NCBI RefSeq assembly: GCF_036227565.1
Contig: NZ_CP109460.1
Location: 2,976,001 to 3,040,000, forward strand
Source: Streptomyces sp. NBC_01454
GTDB lineage: Bacteria > Actinomycetota > Actinomycetes > Streptomycetales > Streptomycetaceae
Reading direction: 5' to 3'
Length of the DNA: 64,000 nt
Made by a program: the position numbers and the translations under genes. This document shows, piece after piece, positions 41,921 through 50,723 of the stretch (positions within the stretch are counted from its first letter, which is position 1; each line of letters begins with the position of its first letter). Under the pieces are notes generated by a model. That model searched no databases. It was given only the letters and a program-made list of their open reading frames with translations, and was not told the DNA's origin.

Positions 41921-43465
41921 TTACGCCAGGGTGCCGGTGACCGACTCCACGGCCGCCACCAGCTTCCCGTCCTGCACGAACGTGTACGCGGCCGCCAGGT
42001 CCGGCGCCAGGAAGCGGTCCTCGCCGGGCCCCTGGACGCCCGCGGCCCGCACCGCGTCCAGCACGGCGCGGGTGGCGGGGGCCGGGACCAGGCCCTCACG
42101 CATCTCGACGGCGCGGGTCGCCGCATAGAGCTCGACGGCGATGATCCGGGTCAGGTTGTCGACCGCGGTGCGCAGCTTGCGCGCCGCCGACCAGCCCATC
42201 GAGACATGGTCCTCCTGCATGGCGGAGGACGGGATGGAGTCCACCGAGGCCGGTGCGGCCAGCCGCTTCAGCTCGCTGACCAGTGCCGCCTGGGTGTACT
42301 GGGCGATCATCAGGCCGGAGTCGACGCCCGGGTCACCGGCCAGGAAGGCGGGCAGCCCGTGCGAGCGGTTCTTGTCCAGGAGGCGGTCGGTACGGCGCTC
42401 GGCGATCGAGCCGAGGTCGGCCGCGGCGATGGCCAGGAAGTCCAGGACGTAGGCGACCGGGGCACCGTGGAAGTTGCCGTTGGACTCGACCCGGCCGTCC
42501 GGGAGGACGACGGGGTTGTCGACGGCCGCGGCCAGCTCGCGGTCGGCGACCAGCCGGGCGTGGTCGAGGGTGTCCCGGCCGGCGCCGGCGACCTGCGGGG
42601 CGCAGCGGATGGAGTAGGCGTCCTGGACGCGCGGGGCGTCGTCCTGGTGGTGGCCGGTGAAGCCCGAACCGTCCAGCACCTTGGCCATGTTGGCCGCGGC
42701 GGCCGCCTGTCCGGGGTGCGGGCGGATGGCGTGCAGCTCGGGCGCGAGGACCTTGTCCGTGCCGAGCAGGGCCTCCAGGGACAGGGCCGCGGTGATGTCC
42801 GCGGAGGTGAAGAGCCGGGCGAGGTCGGCGCAGGCCATCACGAGCATGCCGAGCATGCCGTCGGTGCCGTTGAGGAGCGCCAGGCCCTCCTTCTCGCGCA
42901 GCGCGACGGGCTCGATGCCGTGCGCGGCCAGCAGCTCCCCGGCCGGGCGGACCACGCCGTCGGGGCCCTCCGCGTCGCCCTCGCCCAGCAGCGTCAGCGC
43001 GCAGTGCGACAGCGGGGCCAGGTCGCCGGAGCAGCCGAGCGAGCCGTACTCGTGCACGACGGGCGTGATGCCCGCGTTGAGTATGGCCGCCATCGTCTCG
43101 ACGACCAGCGGGCGGACGCCGGTGCGCCCGGAGGCCAGCGTCTTCAGCCGCAGGAACATCAGGGCACGGACGACCTCGCGCTCGACCCGCGGGCCCATGC
43201 CGGCCGCGTGCGAGCGCACGATGTTGCGCTGGAGCTGGGCCCGCAGCTCGGGGCTGATGTGCCGGACGGCCAGCGCCCCGAAGCCGGTGGAGACGCCGTA
43301 GACGGGGTCGGGCTTGGCGGCGAGTTCGTCGATGAAGGCGCGGGAGGCGGCGACGGCCGCGAGGGCCTCCTCGGACAGCTCGATCCGGGCCGCGCCGCGG
43401 GCCACCGCGATGACGTCCTGTGCGGTCGTGCCGGACGTCCCCAGCACCACAGTGTGCATATCCAT
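41921..43465 (-). CDS. hutH: Histidine ammonia-lyase
   Basis: 514 residues. First step of histidine catabolism: L-histidine to urocanate plus ammonia, without external cofactor. The MIO prosthetic group forms from the tripeptide within GSLGCSGDLAPLSH; the first residue is Cys rather than the common Ala. VYGVSTGFGALAV and the tail QEDHVSMGWSAARKLR contain other active-site residues. No other hut genes are adjacent, which is usual in streptomycetes. Start ATG 43465 gives MDMHTVVLG. Confidence 0.95.
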   Translation of the reverse strand: MDMHTVVLGTSGTTAQDVIAVARGAARIELSEEALAAVAASRAFIDELAAKPDPVYGVSTGFGALAVRHISPELRAQLQRNIVRSHAAGMGPRVEREVVRALMFLRLKTLASGRTGVRPLVVETMAAILNAGITPVVHEYGSLGCSGDLAPLSHCALTLLGEGDAEGPDGVVRPAGELLAAHGIEPVALREKEGLALLNGTDGMLGMLVMACADLARLFTSADITAALSLEALLGTDKVLAPELHAIRPHPGQAAAAANMAKVLDGSGFTGHHQDDAPRVQDAYSIRCAPQVAGAGRDTLDHARLVADRELAAAVDNPVVLPDGRVESNGNFHGAPVAYVLDFLAIAAADLGSIAERRTDRLLDKNRSHGLPAFLAGDPGVDSGLMIAQYTQAALVSELKRLAAPASVDSIPSSAMQEDHVSMGWSAARKLRTAVDNLTRIIAVELYAATRAVEMREGLVPAPATRAVLDAVRAAGVQGPGEDRFLAPDLAAAYTFVQDGKLVAAVESVTGTLA

Positions 43466-43571
43466 ATTCAGGCACCCTAGAGACTGAATCGCCAGATGTC
43501 ACCACCGGGTTTCGGGACCACCCCTTACGGGGCGTACACGAGGACCCGGAGGTCGGCAGGGACGCGGGGCC

Positions 43572-44771
43572 TCACCTCCGGAAGCGCCGGCGCTCCGGCC
43601 CCGACCGACGGTCCGGGGCGTCCGCGAGCCGGACCACCGGGTCGTCCTTGCCGCCGTGCCGCCCGGCGACCACCGGCTCGCCCGACCGCGCCGCCTTGGC
43701 CTTGTACTGCGCGGCGTCCGCGAGCCGGAAGAGCCGCCGGGCGCTGCGCACCTCACCGATCGGATCGCCGGTCGAGGCGACCCCGACCGCGACGCCCTCA
43801 CCGAGGTCCAGCTCCCCCGCCCGGTCGCACAGTTCACCGGCCACCTTGACCACCTCGTCGGCCGGCGCGCCCACCGCCAGCAGACAGAACTCGTCGCCGC
43901 CGAGCCGGGCGGCGAGGGTGCCCGGCAGCATGGCGCCGCACAGCGACAGCACCGAGCCGAAGCGCTCCAGCAGCCGGTCGCCGACCGCATGGCCGCGGGA
44001 GTCGTTGACCCGCTTCAGCCCGTTCAGATCGCACACCACCAGGCTGACCACCGCCTCGTCCCTGCGGTGCAGCTCCAGCGCCTCGTCCAGCCGCATGTCG
44101 ACGGCACGGCGGTTGGCCAGCCCGGTCAGGGAGTCGGTGAACGCCAGCCGGCGCGCCTCGGCCAGCCGCTCGGTCTGGGCGATCCCGGCGGCCGTCACGG
44201 CCGCGAGCACACCGGCGAAGTCGGCGTCCGCCGGGCCGAAGACCGGCTCCCCCGAGCGCCGCGCGACATACAGCTCGCCCCATGCCCGCCCGTGCAGCAC
44301 GATCGGCGCGACCACACAGCAGCCGCGGCCCCGGCGGCGCAGCGCGGCCACCCGCTGGGCGTTGCCCCGGCCGCCGCCCGGCTCCCCGGGCGCCACCACG
44401 GCCACCGGGAGGGCGCCGGCGCTCTCCACCCAGGCACTGGACTCACCGCCGCCCGCCCACTGCTCGTGCACGAAGCCGGCGATCTCCGGGAACTCGTGGA
44501 CGGGGTAGCTCTCGTCGTCCGGGAACTCCTCCTCGCCCTCGGCGAGTTCGCCGGTGTTGACCAGCACCCGCAGCTTGCCCAGCTCACGCTCCCATTTCGA
44601 GATCGCCGCGAAGGAGCCGCCCAGGGCCCGGCACACGCCCCGGGCCGCGGCGTGCGCCGATTCGCGCGGCGTGTGCGCGGCCGCCATCGCCTGCGCCAGC
44701 CCCACCACGGCCCGCAGCCTCGCATCGCCCTCGCCCGTCACCGGATCCTCGCATTCCGTCACCGTGAGCAC
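43572..44771 (-). CDS. cdgE: Diguanylate cyclase with GAF-like sensor domain
   Basis: 399 residues from GTG 44771 (GTG 44762 equally possible; the upstream open frame is Pro/Arg-rich and unlike the family). N-terminal half is a GAF-like sensor: LRAVVGLAQAMAAAHTPRES ... GSFAAISKWERELGKLRVLVNTGELA ... VVAPIVLHGRAWGELYVARRS. The C-terminal GGDEF domain is intact, LTGLANRRAVDMRLDEAL, VCDLNGLKRVNDSRGHAVGD and LAARLGGDEFCLLAVG at about residue 290, so it should synthesise c-di-GMP. There is no EAL domain. The gene position between hutH and an enoyl-CoA hydratase is that of the gene I remember as cdgE; c-di-GMP delays sporulation by dimerising BldD. Confidence 0.85.
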   Translation of the reverse strand: MLTVTECEDPVTGEGDARLRAVVGLAQAMAAAHTPRESAHAAARGVCRALGGSFAAISKWERELGKLRVLVNTGELAEGEEEFPDDESYPVHEFPEIAGFVHEQWAGGGESSAWVESAGALPVAVVAPGEPGGGRGNAQRVAALRRRGRGCCVVAPIVLHGRAWGELYVARRSGEPVFGPADADFAGVLAAVTAAGIAQTERLAEARRLAFTDSLTGLANRRAVDMRLDEALELHRRDEAVVSLVVCDLNGLKRVNDSRGHAVGDRLLERFGSVLSLCGAMLPGTLAARLGGDEFCLLAVGAPADEVVKVAGELCDRAGELDLGEGVAVGVASTGDPIGEVRSARRLFRLADAAQYKAKAARSGEPVVAGRHGGKDDPVVRLADAPDRRSGPERRRFRR

Positions 44772-44939
44772 GCTCTGTACTTCAGCGTAGGAATGTTTAA
44801 CCCCTTCCGCCCCTTCCGGTGCGCGATCGACACCCGGGCGCCCTCGCGTCCGCCCTGGTCGGGGCGGGACAGGTGACCAATCGGTGAGACCCTGCGGGCA
44901 GTTCTTACGGTGCGTCACCGGAGGCGGTCCGACCCCGGT

Positions 44940-45740
44940 TCACTCGCCGGGCCACTGCGGCGCGCGCTTCTCGTTGAAGGCCGCCACGCCCTCCGTCCGG
45001 TCCCCGGAGAAGGCCACACTGCGCCAGGCGCCGTCCTCCAGGTCCAGGCCGGTCCGCAGGTCCAGCCCGTGCCCCAGCCGCATGGCGCGCTTGGCGGCGC
45101 GCAGCCCGAGCGGCGAGTTCCGGGCGATCCGGGCCGCCAGCTCCAGCGCCTCCGCGCGGTCGCGCCCGTCCTCGGTCAGCTGGTCGACCAGCCCCAGCTC
45201 CGCGGCCTCGGCCGCCGGCACCCGCCGCGCGGTGAACACCAGCTCGGCCGCCCGCGCCGCGCCCACCCGGCGCGGCAGCAGCTGGGTGCCGCCGCCCCCC
45301 GGGATGACGCCCACCGACACCTCCGGCAGGCCGACCGTCGCCGTCCCGTCGGCCACGATCAGATCGCAGGCCAGCGCCAGCTCGTAGCCGCCGCCGAGCG
45401 CGAAGCCGTGCACCGCGGCGATGGTGGGCACCGGCAGTTCCAGTACGCCCGTGTAGGCGGCGCGGGTGCGCGGGCGCTGCCGCATCAGCTCCGCGTCGGT
45501 GAGGGAGTTGCGCTCCTTGAGGTCCGCGCCGACGCAGAACGCCCGCTCGTGGGTGGAGGTGAGGACCACCGCCCGTACGGTGCGGTCCGCCGCCAGCTCC
45601 TCGCAGGCCTGCGCCAGACTGTCGGCCATGGCCGTCGACACGGCGTTCATGGCCTTCGGACGGTCCATGATCAGTTCCGCCACGTGGTCATGGCGCTCGA
45701 TGGCGACCCAGCCGTCCGCACCGAACCGTCGCTGTGACAT
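44940..45740 (-). CDS. Enoyl-CoA hydratase/isomerase family protein
   Basis: 266 residues, crotonase fold. Oxyanion-hole regions ERAFCVGADLKERN and HGFALGGGYELALACD; the second catalytic Glu region is GLPEVSVGVIPGGGGTQLLPR with Glu/Gly in the expected spots. Members hydrate enoyl-CoAs or isomerise related thioesters in fatty-acid or amino-acid breakdown. Individual substrate cannot be deduced. Same strand as cdgE and cya but with gaps of about 170 and 135 bases. Confidence 0.9.
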   Translation of the reverse strand: MSQRRFGADGWVAIERHDHVAELIMDRPKAMNAVSTAMADSLAQACEELAADRTVRAVVLTSTHERAFCVGADLKERNSLTDAELMRQRPRTRAAYTGVLELPVPTIAAVHGFALGGGYELALACDLIVADGTATVGLPEVSVGVIPGGGGTQLLPRRVGAARAAELVFTARRVPAAEAAELGLVDQLTEDGRDRAEALELAARIARNSPLGLRAAKRAMRLGHGLDLRTGLDLEDGAWRSVAFSGDRTEGVAAFNEKRAPQWPGE

Positions 45741-45875
45741 GCAGCCCTCCCTGTTAACGGACGTTGACCTGACGCAGGGATCATGTCAGGTGCGTGCTCC
45801 GGGGCACAGGAGGGGGCAGGGGGCCCGCGGGGGCCCTCCGCGCGCCGGACGGCCCTCCGGCGGGAGGTGCCCCGG

Positions 45876-47123
45876 TCAGTCGCGGCGGCTCAGCAGCCAG
45901 GGCTCGACCACGCCCAGACCGCGCACCGGCCGCTGCCACATCGGCTGGAGCGCGAAGCGGTACGACGGGGGCGGGCTGCCGGTGCCCTCCGCGGCGGCCT
46001 TCTCCGCGGCCGCGGCCTCGGCCTCGGAGACCGGCGCCTCACCGATCCGCCCCAGTTCCTCGGCGAACGCCTCGTCCACCAGCACGGTGTCCTTCGGCGC
46101 TATCGAGGTCAGGCGGCTCGCGAGATTCACGGTCGTACCGAAGACGTCGCCCATCCGGGTCGTGACCGTGCCGAAGGCGATGCCGACGCGCAGCTCCGGC
46201 ATCGTCTCGTCGTTGGTCATCGTCTCGATCAGCCGCAGTCCGATCTCGGCGGCGACCCCGGCGTCGTCGGCGGAGAAGAGGACCTCGTCCCCGAGGGTCT
46301 TGATGAGCCGGCCGCCGTGCGCGGCCACCAGGTCGGAGCAGGTGGTCTCGAACGCCTCCACCAGCTCGCCGAGTTCCTCCTCCTCCAGGCGGCGGGTCAG
46401 CCGGGTGAAGCCCACCAGGTCGGCGAAGCCCACGGCGAGCCGGCGGTCGACCATCTCGGCGTCGTCCTGGGCCCGCACCACCCGGCCGGTGGCGGCGGCG
46501 AGCTGGCGCCGCCAGACGTAGACGAGGAACTCCTCCAGCTCGGGCAGCAGCAGCTCGACCAGCGGGTAGGTGATCTCCGTCCGGGTCAGGCCGGAGTCCT
46601 GGGGCTCGGTGAGGCCCTCCAGGAAGGAGTCGATCTGCCAGTCGGCCAGTCGGGCGGTGGTCTGGCCCGTGGACCGGGCGACCTGGATGGCCATGGCCTC
46701 GCTCAGCAGGCCCGCCTCGACGAGGCCGGCGAGGCGGCGCAGGGCCAGCACATCGGCCTCGGTGAGGGCCTTGACCTGGCCGATGTCGGCGAAGCCCATG
46801 GCCCGCCAGAAGCGGGCCGCCAGATCCATCGAGACGCCGGCGCCGCGGGCCGCCTGGAACGGGGTGTAGCGGCGGTCGGCGCCGAGGATGAGCTGTTCGA
46901 GGCGGATGGCGATGGTGTTCTCGTCGTCCTCACCGCGGGCCGCCGGGGCCCCCTCGGGGACGGTGCGCGCCGGGTCGGTGCCGGCCGGTGCGGAGCCCTC
47001 GGCGGGGGCGTCGTCCGCACCGCCGCCCCCGGCGCGTGCGGAGTCGCCGTCGGGGACGCCCGCCACGGCGTCGTCCCCGCTGTCCACGTCGCGCGGGGCG
47101 GCGCCCGAGTCGTCGGCGGTCAC
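45876..47123 (-). CDS. cya: Class III adenylate cyclase
   Basis: 415 residues from GTG 47123. An Asp/Gly/Ala-rich N-terminal tail is followed by a helical N-terminal module (LEQLILGADRRYTPFQAARGAGVSM ... FWRAMGFADIGQ), then the class III catalytic domain: VGFADLVGFTRLTRRLEEEE with metal Asp, AHGGRLIKTLGDEVLFS with the Lys and Asp, and FGTTVNLASRLTSIA with the transition-state Asn/Arg. The single adenylate cyclase of streptomycetes has this layout and position; cAMP is needed for germination and antibiotic production. Confidence 0.93.
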   Translation of the reverse strand: MTADDSGAAPRDVDSGDDAVAGVPDGDSARAGGGGADDAPAEGSAPAGTDPARTVPEGAPAARGEDDENTIAIRLEQLILGADRRYTPFQAARGAGVSMDLAARFWRAMGFADIGQVKALTEADVLALRRLAGLVEAGLLSEAMAIQVARSTGQTTARLADWQIDSFLEGLTEPQDSGLTRTEITYPLVELLLPELEEFLVYVWRRQLAAATGRVVRAQDDAEMVDRRLAVGFADLVGFTRLTRRLEEEELGELVEAFETTCSDLVAAHGGRLIKTLGDEVLFSADDAGVAAEIGLRLIETMTNDETMPELRVGIAFGTVTTRMGDVFGTTVNLASRLTSIAPKDTVLVDEAFAEELGRIGEAPVSEAEAAAAEKAAAEGTGSPPPSYRFALQPMWQRPVRGLGVVEPWLLSRRD

Positions 47124-47305
47124 CGGCCGCTCCCTGTCCGATCCCTGCGCACTGCCCTTCCGATCACTGCTCGCCGGTGGTCCGCTCCCTGGCGGACCGC
47201 CTCAACGATACGGCAGGTGTGCTCTGGCTCACTCTCACATGTCGGCCCTGACCACGGAAGAGGAGGGCCCGGACGCCGCGGGCGGGCACCGGGCCGCCGG
47301 CCCGC

Positions 47306-48259
47306 TCACCCCTGGTGACCGGCGCCGTCCCCGGGCCCGGCCGGTGGCGCGGGACGCAGATGGACGATGTCCCCCGCCCCGACCGGCCGCTGTACGCCGT
47401 TCGCGGTGGCCAGCACCAGGCGCCCGTCGCCGTCGATGGCCACGGCCTCGCCGGTGAGGTCGTCTCCCCCCGGGAGTTCGGCGCGCACCGAACGGCCCAG
47501 GGTGGCGCAGCCCGCGGCGTAGGCCTCCTGGAGGCGGCTGGCGGCGGGGTCGCCGTCGGCGCTCTGCCATGCGCCGTACCAGTCCTCCAGCGAGCGCAGG
47601 ACGGCGCGCAGCAGCGGGTCGCGGTCGGTGCTGCGGGCGCCGGCCAGGACCAGCGAGCCGGCCGTGGGCACCGGGAGTTCCGCGGCGGTGAGGGTGACGT
47701 TGAGGCCGGTGCCGACGACGACGCCGTCACCGGCCCGCTCGGCGAGGATGCCGCCCGCCTTGCGCTCCCCGGCGCCCTCTCCGGCCTCTCCGGCGCCCTC
47801 CCCGGCCTCCCCGGCCTCTCCGGCGGAAGTCACCAGGAGGTCGTTGGGCCACTTGAGTGCCGTGTCGACGCCGGCCACCCGGGAGACGGCGGTGGCGGTG
47901 GCGACGCCGGCGAGCAGCGGCAGCCAGCCCCAGCGCTCCACGGGGACGCGGGGGGTGAGGTAGACGGAGAAGAAGAGGCCGGAGCGCGCGGGCGCCGACC
48001 AGGAGCGGTCCAGCCGGCCGCGGCCGGCGGACTGTTCCTCGGCGACCAGGACGGCGCCCTCGGCGGCCTCGCCCCGTGCCGCGCGCTGTGCCAGGTCGGT
48101 GTTGGTGGAGCCGGTGGCGGGCACGACGTCCAGGGAGGTCCACAGCGAGCCGGGGCGCACCAGGGCCCGGCGCAGCGCCGTGGCGTTCAGCGGGGGGCGG
48201 CCCAGATCGCTCCAGCGACCGGCGTCTTTGTCCCGGTTTTCCGGTGGTTGAGGCGTCAT
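47306..48259 (-). CDS. birA: Biotin-[acetyl-CoA-carboxylase] ligase
   Basis: 317 residues; no N-terminal helix-turn-helix, so a ligase without repressor function. Joins biotin to the BCCP lysine through biotinyl-AMP. Motifs: ATGSTNTDLAQRAA, EEQSAGRGRLDRSW, and GLFFSVYLTP, then LKWPNDLLV. Between this and KAGGIL there is an unusual repetitive insert rich in Ala/Gly/Glu (bases about 47763-47826, AGEAGEGAGEAGEGAG-like). Ends with the SH3-like C-terminal domain. Divergent from pccB, whose partner alpha subunit it must biotinylate. Confidence 0.92.
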   Translation of the reverse strand: MTPQPPENRDKDAGRWSDLGRPPLNATALRRALVRPGSLWTSLDVVPATGSTNTDLAQRAARGEAAEGAVLVAEEQSAGRGRLDRSWSAPARSGLFFSVYLTPRVPVERWGWLPLLAGVATATAVSRVAGVDTALKWPNDLLVTSAGEAGEAGEGAGEAGEGAGERKAGGILAERAGDGVVVGTGLNVTLTAAELPVPTAGSLVLAGARSTDRDPLLRAVLRSLEDWYGAWQSADGDPAASRLQEAYAAGCATLGRSVRAELPGGDDLTGEAVAIDGDGRLVLATANGVQRPVGAGDIVHLRPAPPAGPGDGAGHQG

Positions 48260-48390
48260 GGGGCCAGCCTAGGTGTGGTCAACGACGCAGTGCCGCTGAG
48301 CAGTCCCGCGGATACGCTACGAATCGGTAGCCACACCCGTACCACCCTCAGTACGCGTACCAGTCCAGGACGAGCAGGAGCCGCATCCCG

Positions 48391-49980
48391 ATGTCCGAGC
48401 CGGAAGCACACATCCACACCACCGCGGGCAAACTGGCGGACCTGCAGCGGCGGGTCGAAGAGGCCACGCATGCCGGTTCCGCCCGTGCGGTGGAAAAGCA
48501 GCACGCCAAGGGGAAGTTGACGGCGCGTGAGCGCATCGATCTGCTGCTGGACGAGGGCTCCTTCGTCGAGCTGGACGAGTTCGCGCGGCACCGGTCGACC
48601 AACTTCGGCATCGAGAAGAACCGCCCGTACGGCGACGGGGTCGTCACGGGCTACGGCACCGTCGACGGCCGGCCGGTCTGTGTCTACTCGCAGGACTTCA
48701 CGATCTTCGGCGGATCGCTGGGCGAGGTCTACGGCGAGAAGATCGTCAAGGTGATGGACTTCGCCCTGAAGAACGGCTGCCCGGTCGTCGGGATCAACGA
48801 CGGCGGCGGGGCCCGGATCCAGGAGGGCGTGGCCGCCCTCGGCCTGTTCGCGGAGATCTTCCGGCGCAATGTGCACGCGTCGGGTGTGGTCCCGCAGATC
48901 TCGCTGATCGTCGGGCCCTGCGCGGGCGGCGCGGTGTACTCCCCGGCCATCACCGACTTCACCGTCATGGTCGACCAGACCTCGCACATGTTCATCACCG
49001 GTCCCGACGTCATCAAGACCGTCACCGGCGAGGACGTCGGCTTCGAGGAGCTGGGCGGCGCCCGCACGCACAACACCACCTCCGGTGTGGCGCACCACAT
49101 GGCGGGCGACGAGAAGGACGCCATCGAGTACGTCAAGGGCCTGCTGTCCTACCTGCCGTCCAACAACCTCTCCGAGCCGCCGGCCTTCCCGGAGGAGGCG
49201 GACCTGGAGACCTCGGACGTCGACCGCGAGCTGGACACCCTGATCCCGGACTCGGCCAACCAGCCGTACGACATGCACATCGCGATCGAGCACGTCCTGG
49301 ACGACCACGAATTCCTGGAGACCCAGGCGCTGTTCGCCCCGAACATGCTGACCGGCTTCGGCCGGGTCGAGGGCCACTCGGTGGGCATCGTCGCCAACCA
49401 GCCGATGCAGTTCGCCGGCTGCCTGGACATCAAGGCGAGCGAGAAGGCCGCGCGGTTCGTGCGGACCTGCGACGCGTACAACATCCCGGTGGTGACCTTC
49501 GTCGACGTGCCGGGCTTCCTGCCGGGCACGGACCAGGAGTACGACGGGATCATCCGGCGCGGCGCCAAGCTGATCTACGCGTACGCCGAGGCCACCGTCC
49601 CGCTGATCACGGTCATCACCCGCAAGGCGTTCGGCGGCGCCTACGACGTCATGGGCTCCAAGCACCTGGGCGCGGACCTCAACCTGGCCTGGCCGACCGC
49701 GCAGATCGCCGTCATGGGCGCCCAGGGCGCGGTCAACATCCTGCACCGCCGCACGCTGGCCGCGATCGAGGACCCGGCCGCCCAGGACGAGCGGCGCCAG
49801 GAGCTGATCCAGGAGTACGAGGACGCCCTGCTGAACCCGTACGTCGCGGCCGAGCGCGGCTACGTCGACGCGGTGATCATGCCGTCCGAGACGCGCCGGC
49901 ACATCGTCCGCGGGCTGCGCACGCTGCGCAACAAGCGCGAGGCGCTGCCGCCGAAGAAGCACGGCAACATCCCCCTCTGA
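48391..49980 (+). CDS. pccB: Acyl-CoA carboxylase beta subunit (propionyl-CoA carboxylase type)
   Basis: 529 residues, full length. Carboxyltransferase that moves CO2 from biotinyl-BCCP to propionyl- or acetyl-Co[38 protein letters not shown] and the acyl-CoA binding [14 protein letters not shown] region with [21 protein letters not shown] and [21 protein letters not shown] strand are standard. The Asp at the position in the [22 protein letters not shown] segment governs acyl chain choice in this family but cannot be judged by eye. Starts an operon with the epsilon subunit gene 50 bases downstream; propionyl-CoA carboxylation supplies methylmalonyl-CoA for polyketides. Confidence 0.94.
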   Translation: MSEPEAHIHTTAGKLADLQRRVEEATHAGSARAVEKQHAKGKLTARERIDLLLDEGSFVELDEFARHRSTNFGIEKNRPYGDGVVTGYGTVDGRPVCVYSQDFTIFGGSLGEVYGEKIVKVMDFALKNGCPVVGINDGGGARIQEGVAALGLFAEIFRRNVHASGVVPQISLIVGPCAGGAVYSPAITDFTVMVDQTSHMFITGPDVIKTVTGEDVGFEELGGARTHNTTSGVAHHMAGDEKDAIEYVKGLLSYLPSNNLSEPPAFPEEADLETSDVDRELDTLIPDSANQPYDMHIAIEHVLDDHEFLETQALFAPNMLTGFGRVEGHSVGIVANQPMQFAGCLDIKASEKAARFVRTCDAYNIPVVTFVDVPGFLPGTDQEYDGIIRRGAKLIYAYAEATVPLITVITRKAFGGAYDVMGSKHLGADLNLAWPTAQIAVMGAQGAVNILHRRTLAAIEDPAAQDERRQELIQEYEDALLNPYVAAERGYVDAVIMPSETRRHIVRGLRTLRNKREALPPKKHGNIPL

Positions 49981-50030
49981 CCGGCAGCACCCGCACCCAG
50001 GACCAGCAAAGGCAAAGGAGGACGCCGTCG

Positions 50031-50243
50031 ATGATCAAGGTCGTACGGGGCAACCCCACACCCGAGGAGCTGGCCGCCGCACTGGCGGTGGTGCAGGCCC
50101 GCGCGGCGGCGGCCACGGCCGCCGCGCCCGGCGGGAAGGACCGCGGCACCGAGTGGTCCGACCCCGCGTCCACGGTTCCGGCCCGGTCGCGGATGCCGCA
50201 CCCGGGCCCACGGGCCTGGCGGACGAGCTACTGGCCGCACTGA
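50031..50243 (+). CDS. pccE: Acyl-CoA carboxylase epsilon subunit
   Basis: 70 residues, matching the AccE/PccE family: an N-terminal IKVVRGNPTPEELAAALAVVQARAAA helix, a polar middle, and a C-terminal WRTSYWPH end. The small epsilon subunit holds the alpha and beta subunits together and increases activity; it exists only in actinobacteria. AAAGGAGG lies 9 bases upstream of the ATG. Immediately follows pccB in the same direction. Confidence 0.9.
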   Translation: MIKVVRGNPTPEELAAALAVVQARAAAATAAAPGGKDRGTEWSDPASTVPARSRMPHPGPRAWRTSYWPH

Positions 50244-50366
50244 GCCGCCGGCGCATGCGCTGACCGGCCGGGCGGGCCGGTCGGCTCGGCAGATCGATCG
50301 GATCCATCAGATCAGCCAGATCAGCCAGATCGGTGCATGGTGCACCGTCTAGTCCTTTGCGTGTGT

Positions 50367-50394
50367 GGCGCCTGAGTACGCGTACTCAGGCGCC
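50367..50394. promoter_or_regulatory. 28-bp perfect palindrome upstream of a tiny membrane protein gene
   Basis: Arms GGCGCCTGAGTACG and its exact complement meet without a gap. It lies 29 bases before the ATG of the 42-residue protein and 123 bases after pccE. Absence of a loop argues for a protein-binding site over a terminator; a role as terminator of the pccBE operon is also possible. Confidence 0.55.
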
Positions 50395-50422
50395 CCACGC
50401 ACTTCGGGCACAGGATCGATAC

Positions 50423-50551
50423 ATGCTGTGGTCAGATCCGCCCGATGAGCCTCCTGAGGAGCTGCGCGACGTGCAGGCCAGGCTCCACCGGATGGGCATC
50501 GTGCTGGCCATCGCCGCGATCGTGGTGATGGTCCTGCTCATGGGGGGATAG
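50423..50551 (+). CDS. 42-residue single-span membrane protein
   Basis: MLWSDPPDEPPEELRDVQAR and then LHRMGIVLAIAAIVVMVLLM with GG at the end. A charged, proline-rich start is followed by one C-terminal transmembrane helix, giving a tail-anchored topology. AGGAT lies 9 bases upstream of the ATG. I recall similar tiny proteins after pccE in other streptomycetes, so conservation is likely. No function can be named. Confidence 0.75.
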   Translation: MLWSDPPDEPPEELRDVQARLHRMGIVLAIAAIVVMVLLMGG

Positions 50552-50723
50552 CCGGCCTTGTCCGGCGGCCGGCCTTCGGGCGCGGCCAGGGTTCCCGTCC
50601 GCGGGGAGGTAACGGTCACAGCCTCCGCCGGCAACCATCACGCCGGAAATCGACTCTTTCCCTCCCGAGGGCGCACATCACGCGCCTTTCACCGGCCGGC
50701 AGCCGAACGGGAGTGGAAGAGCG

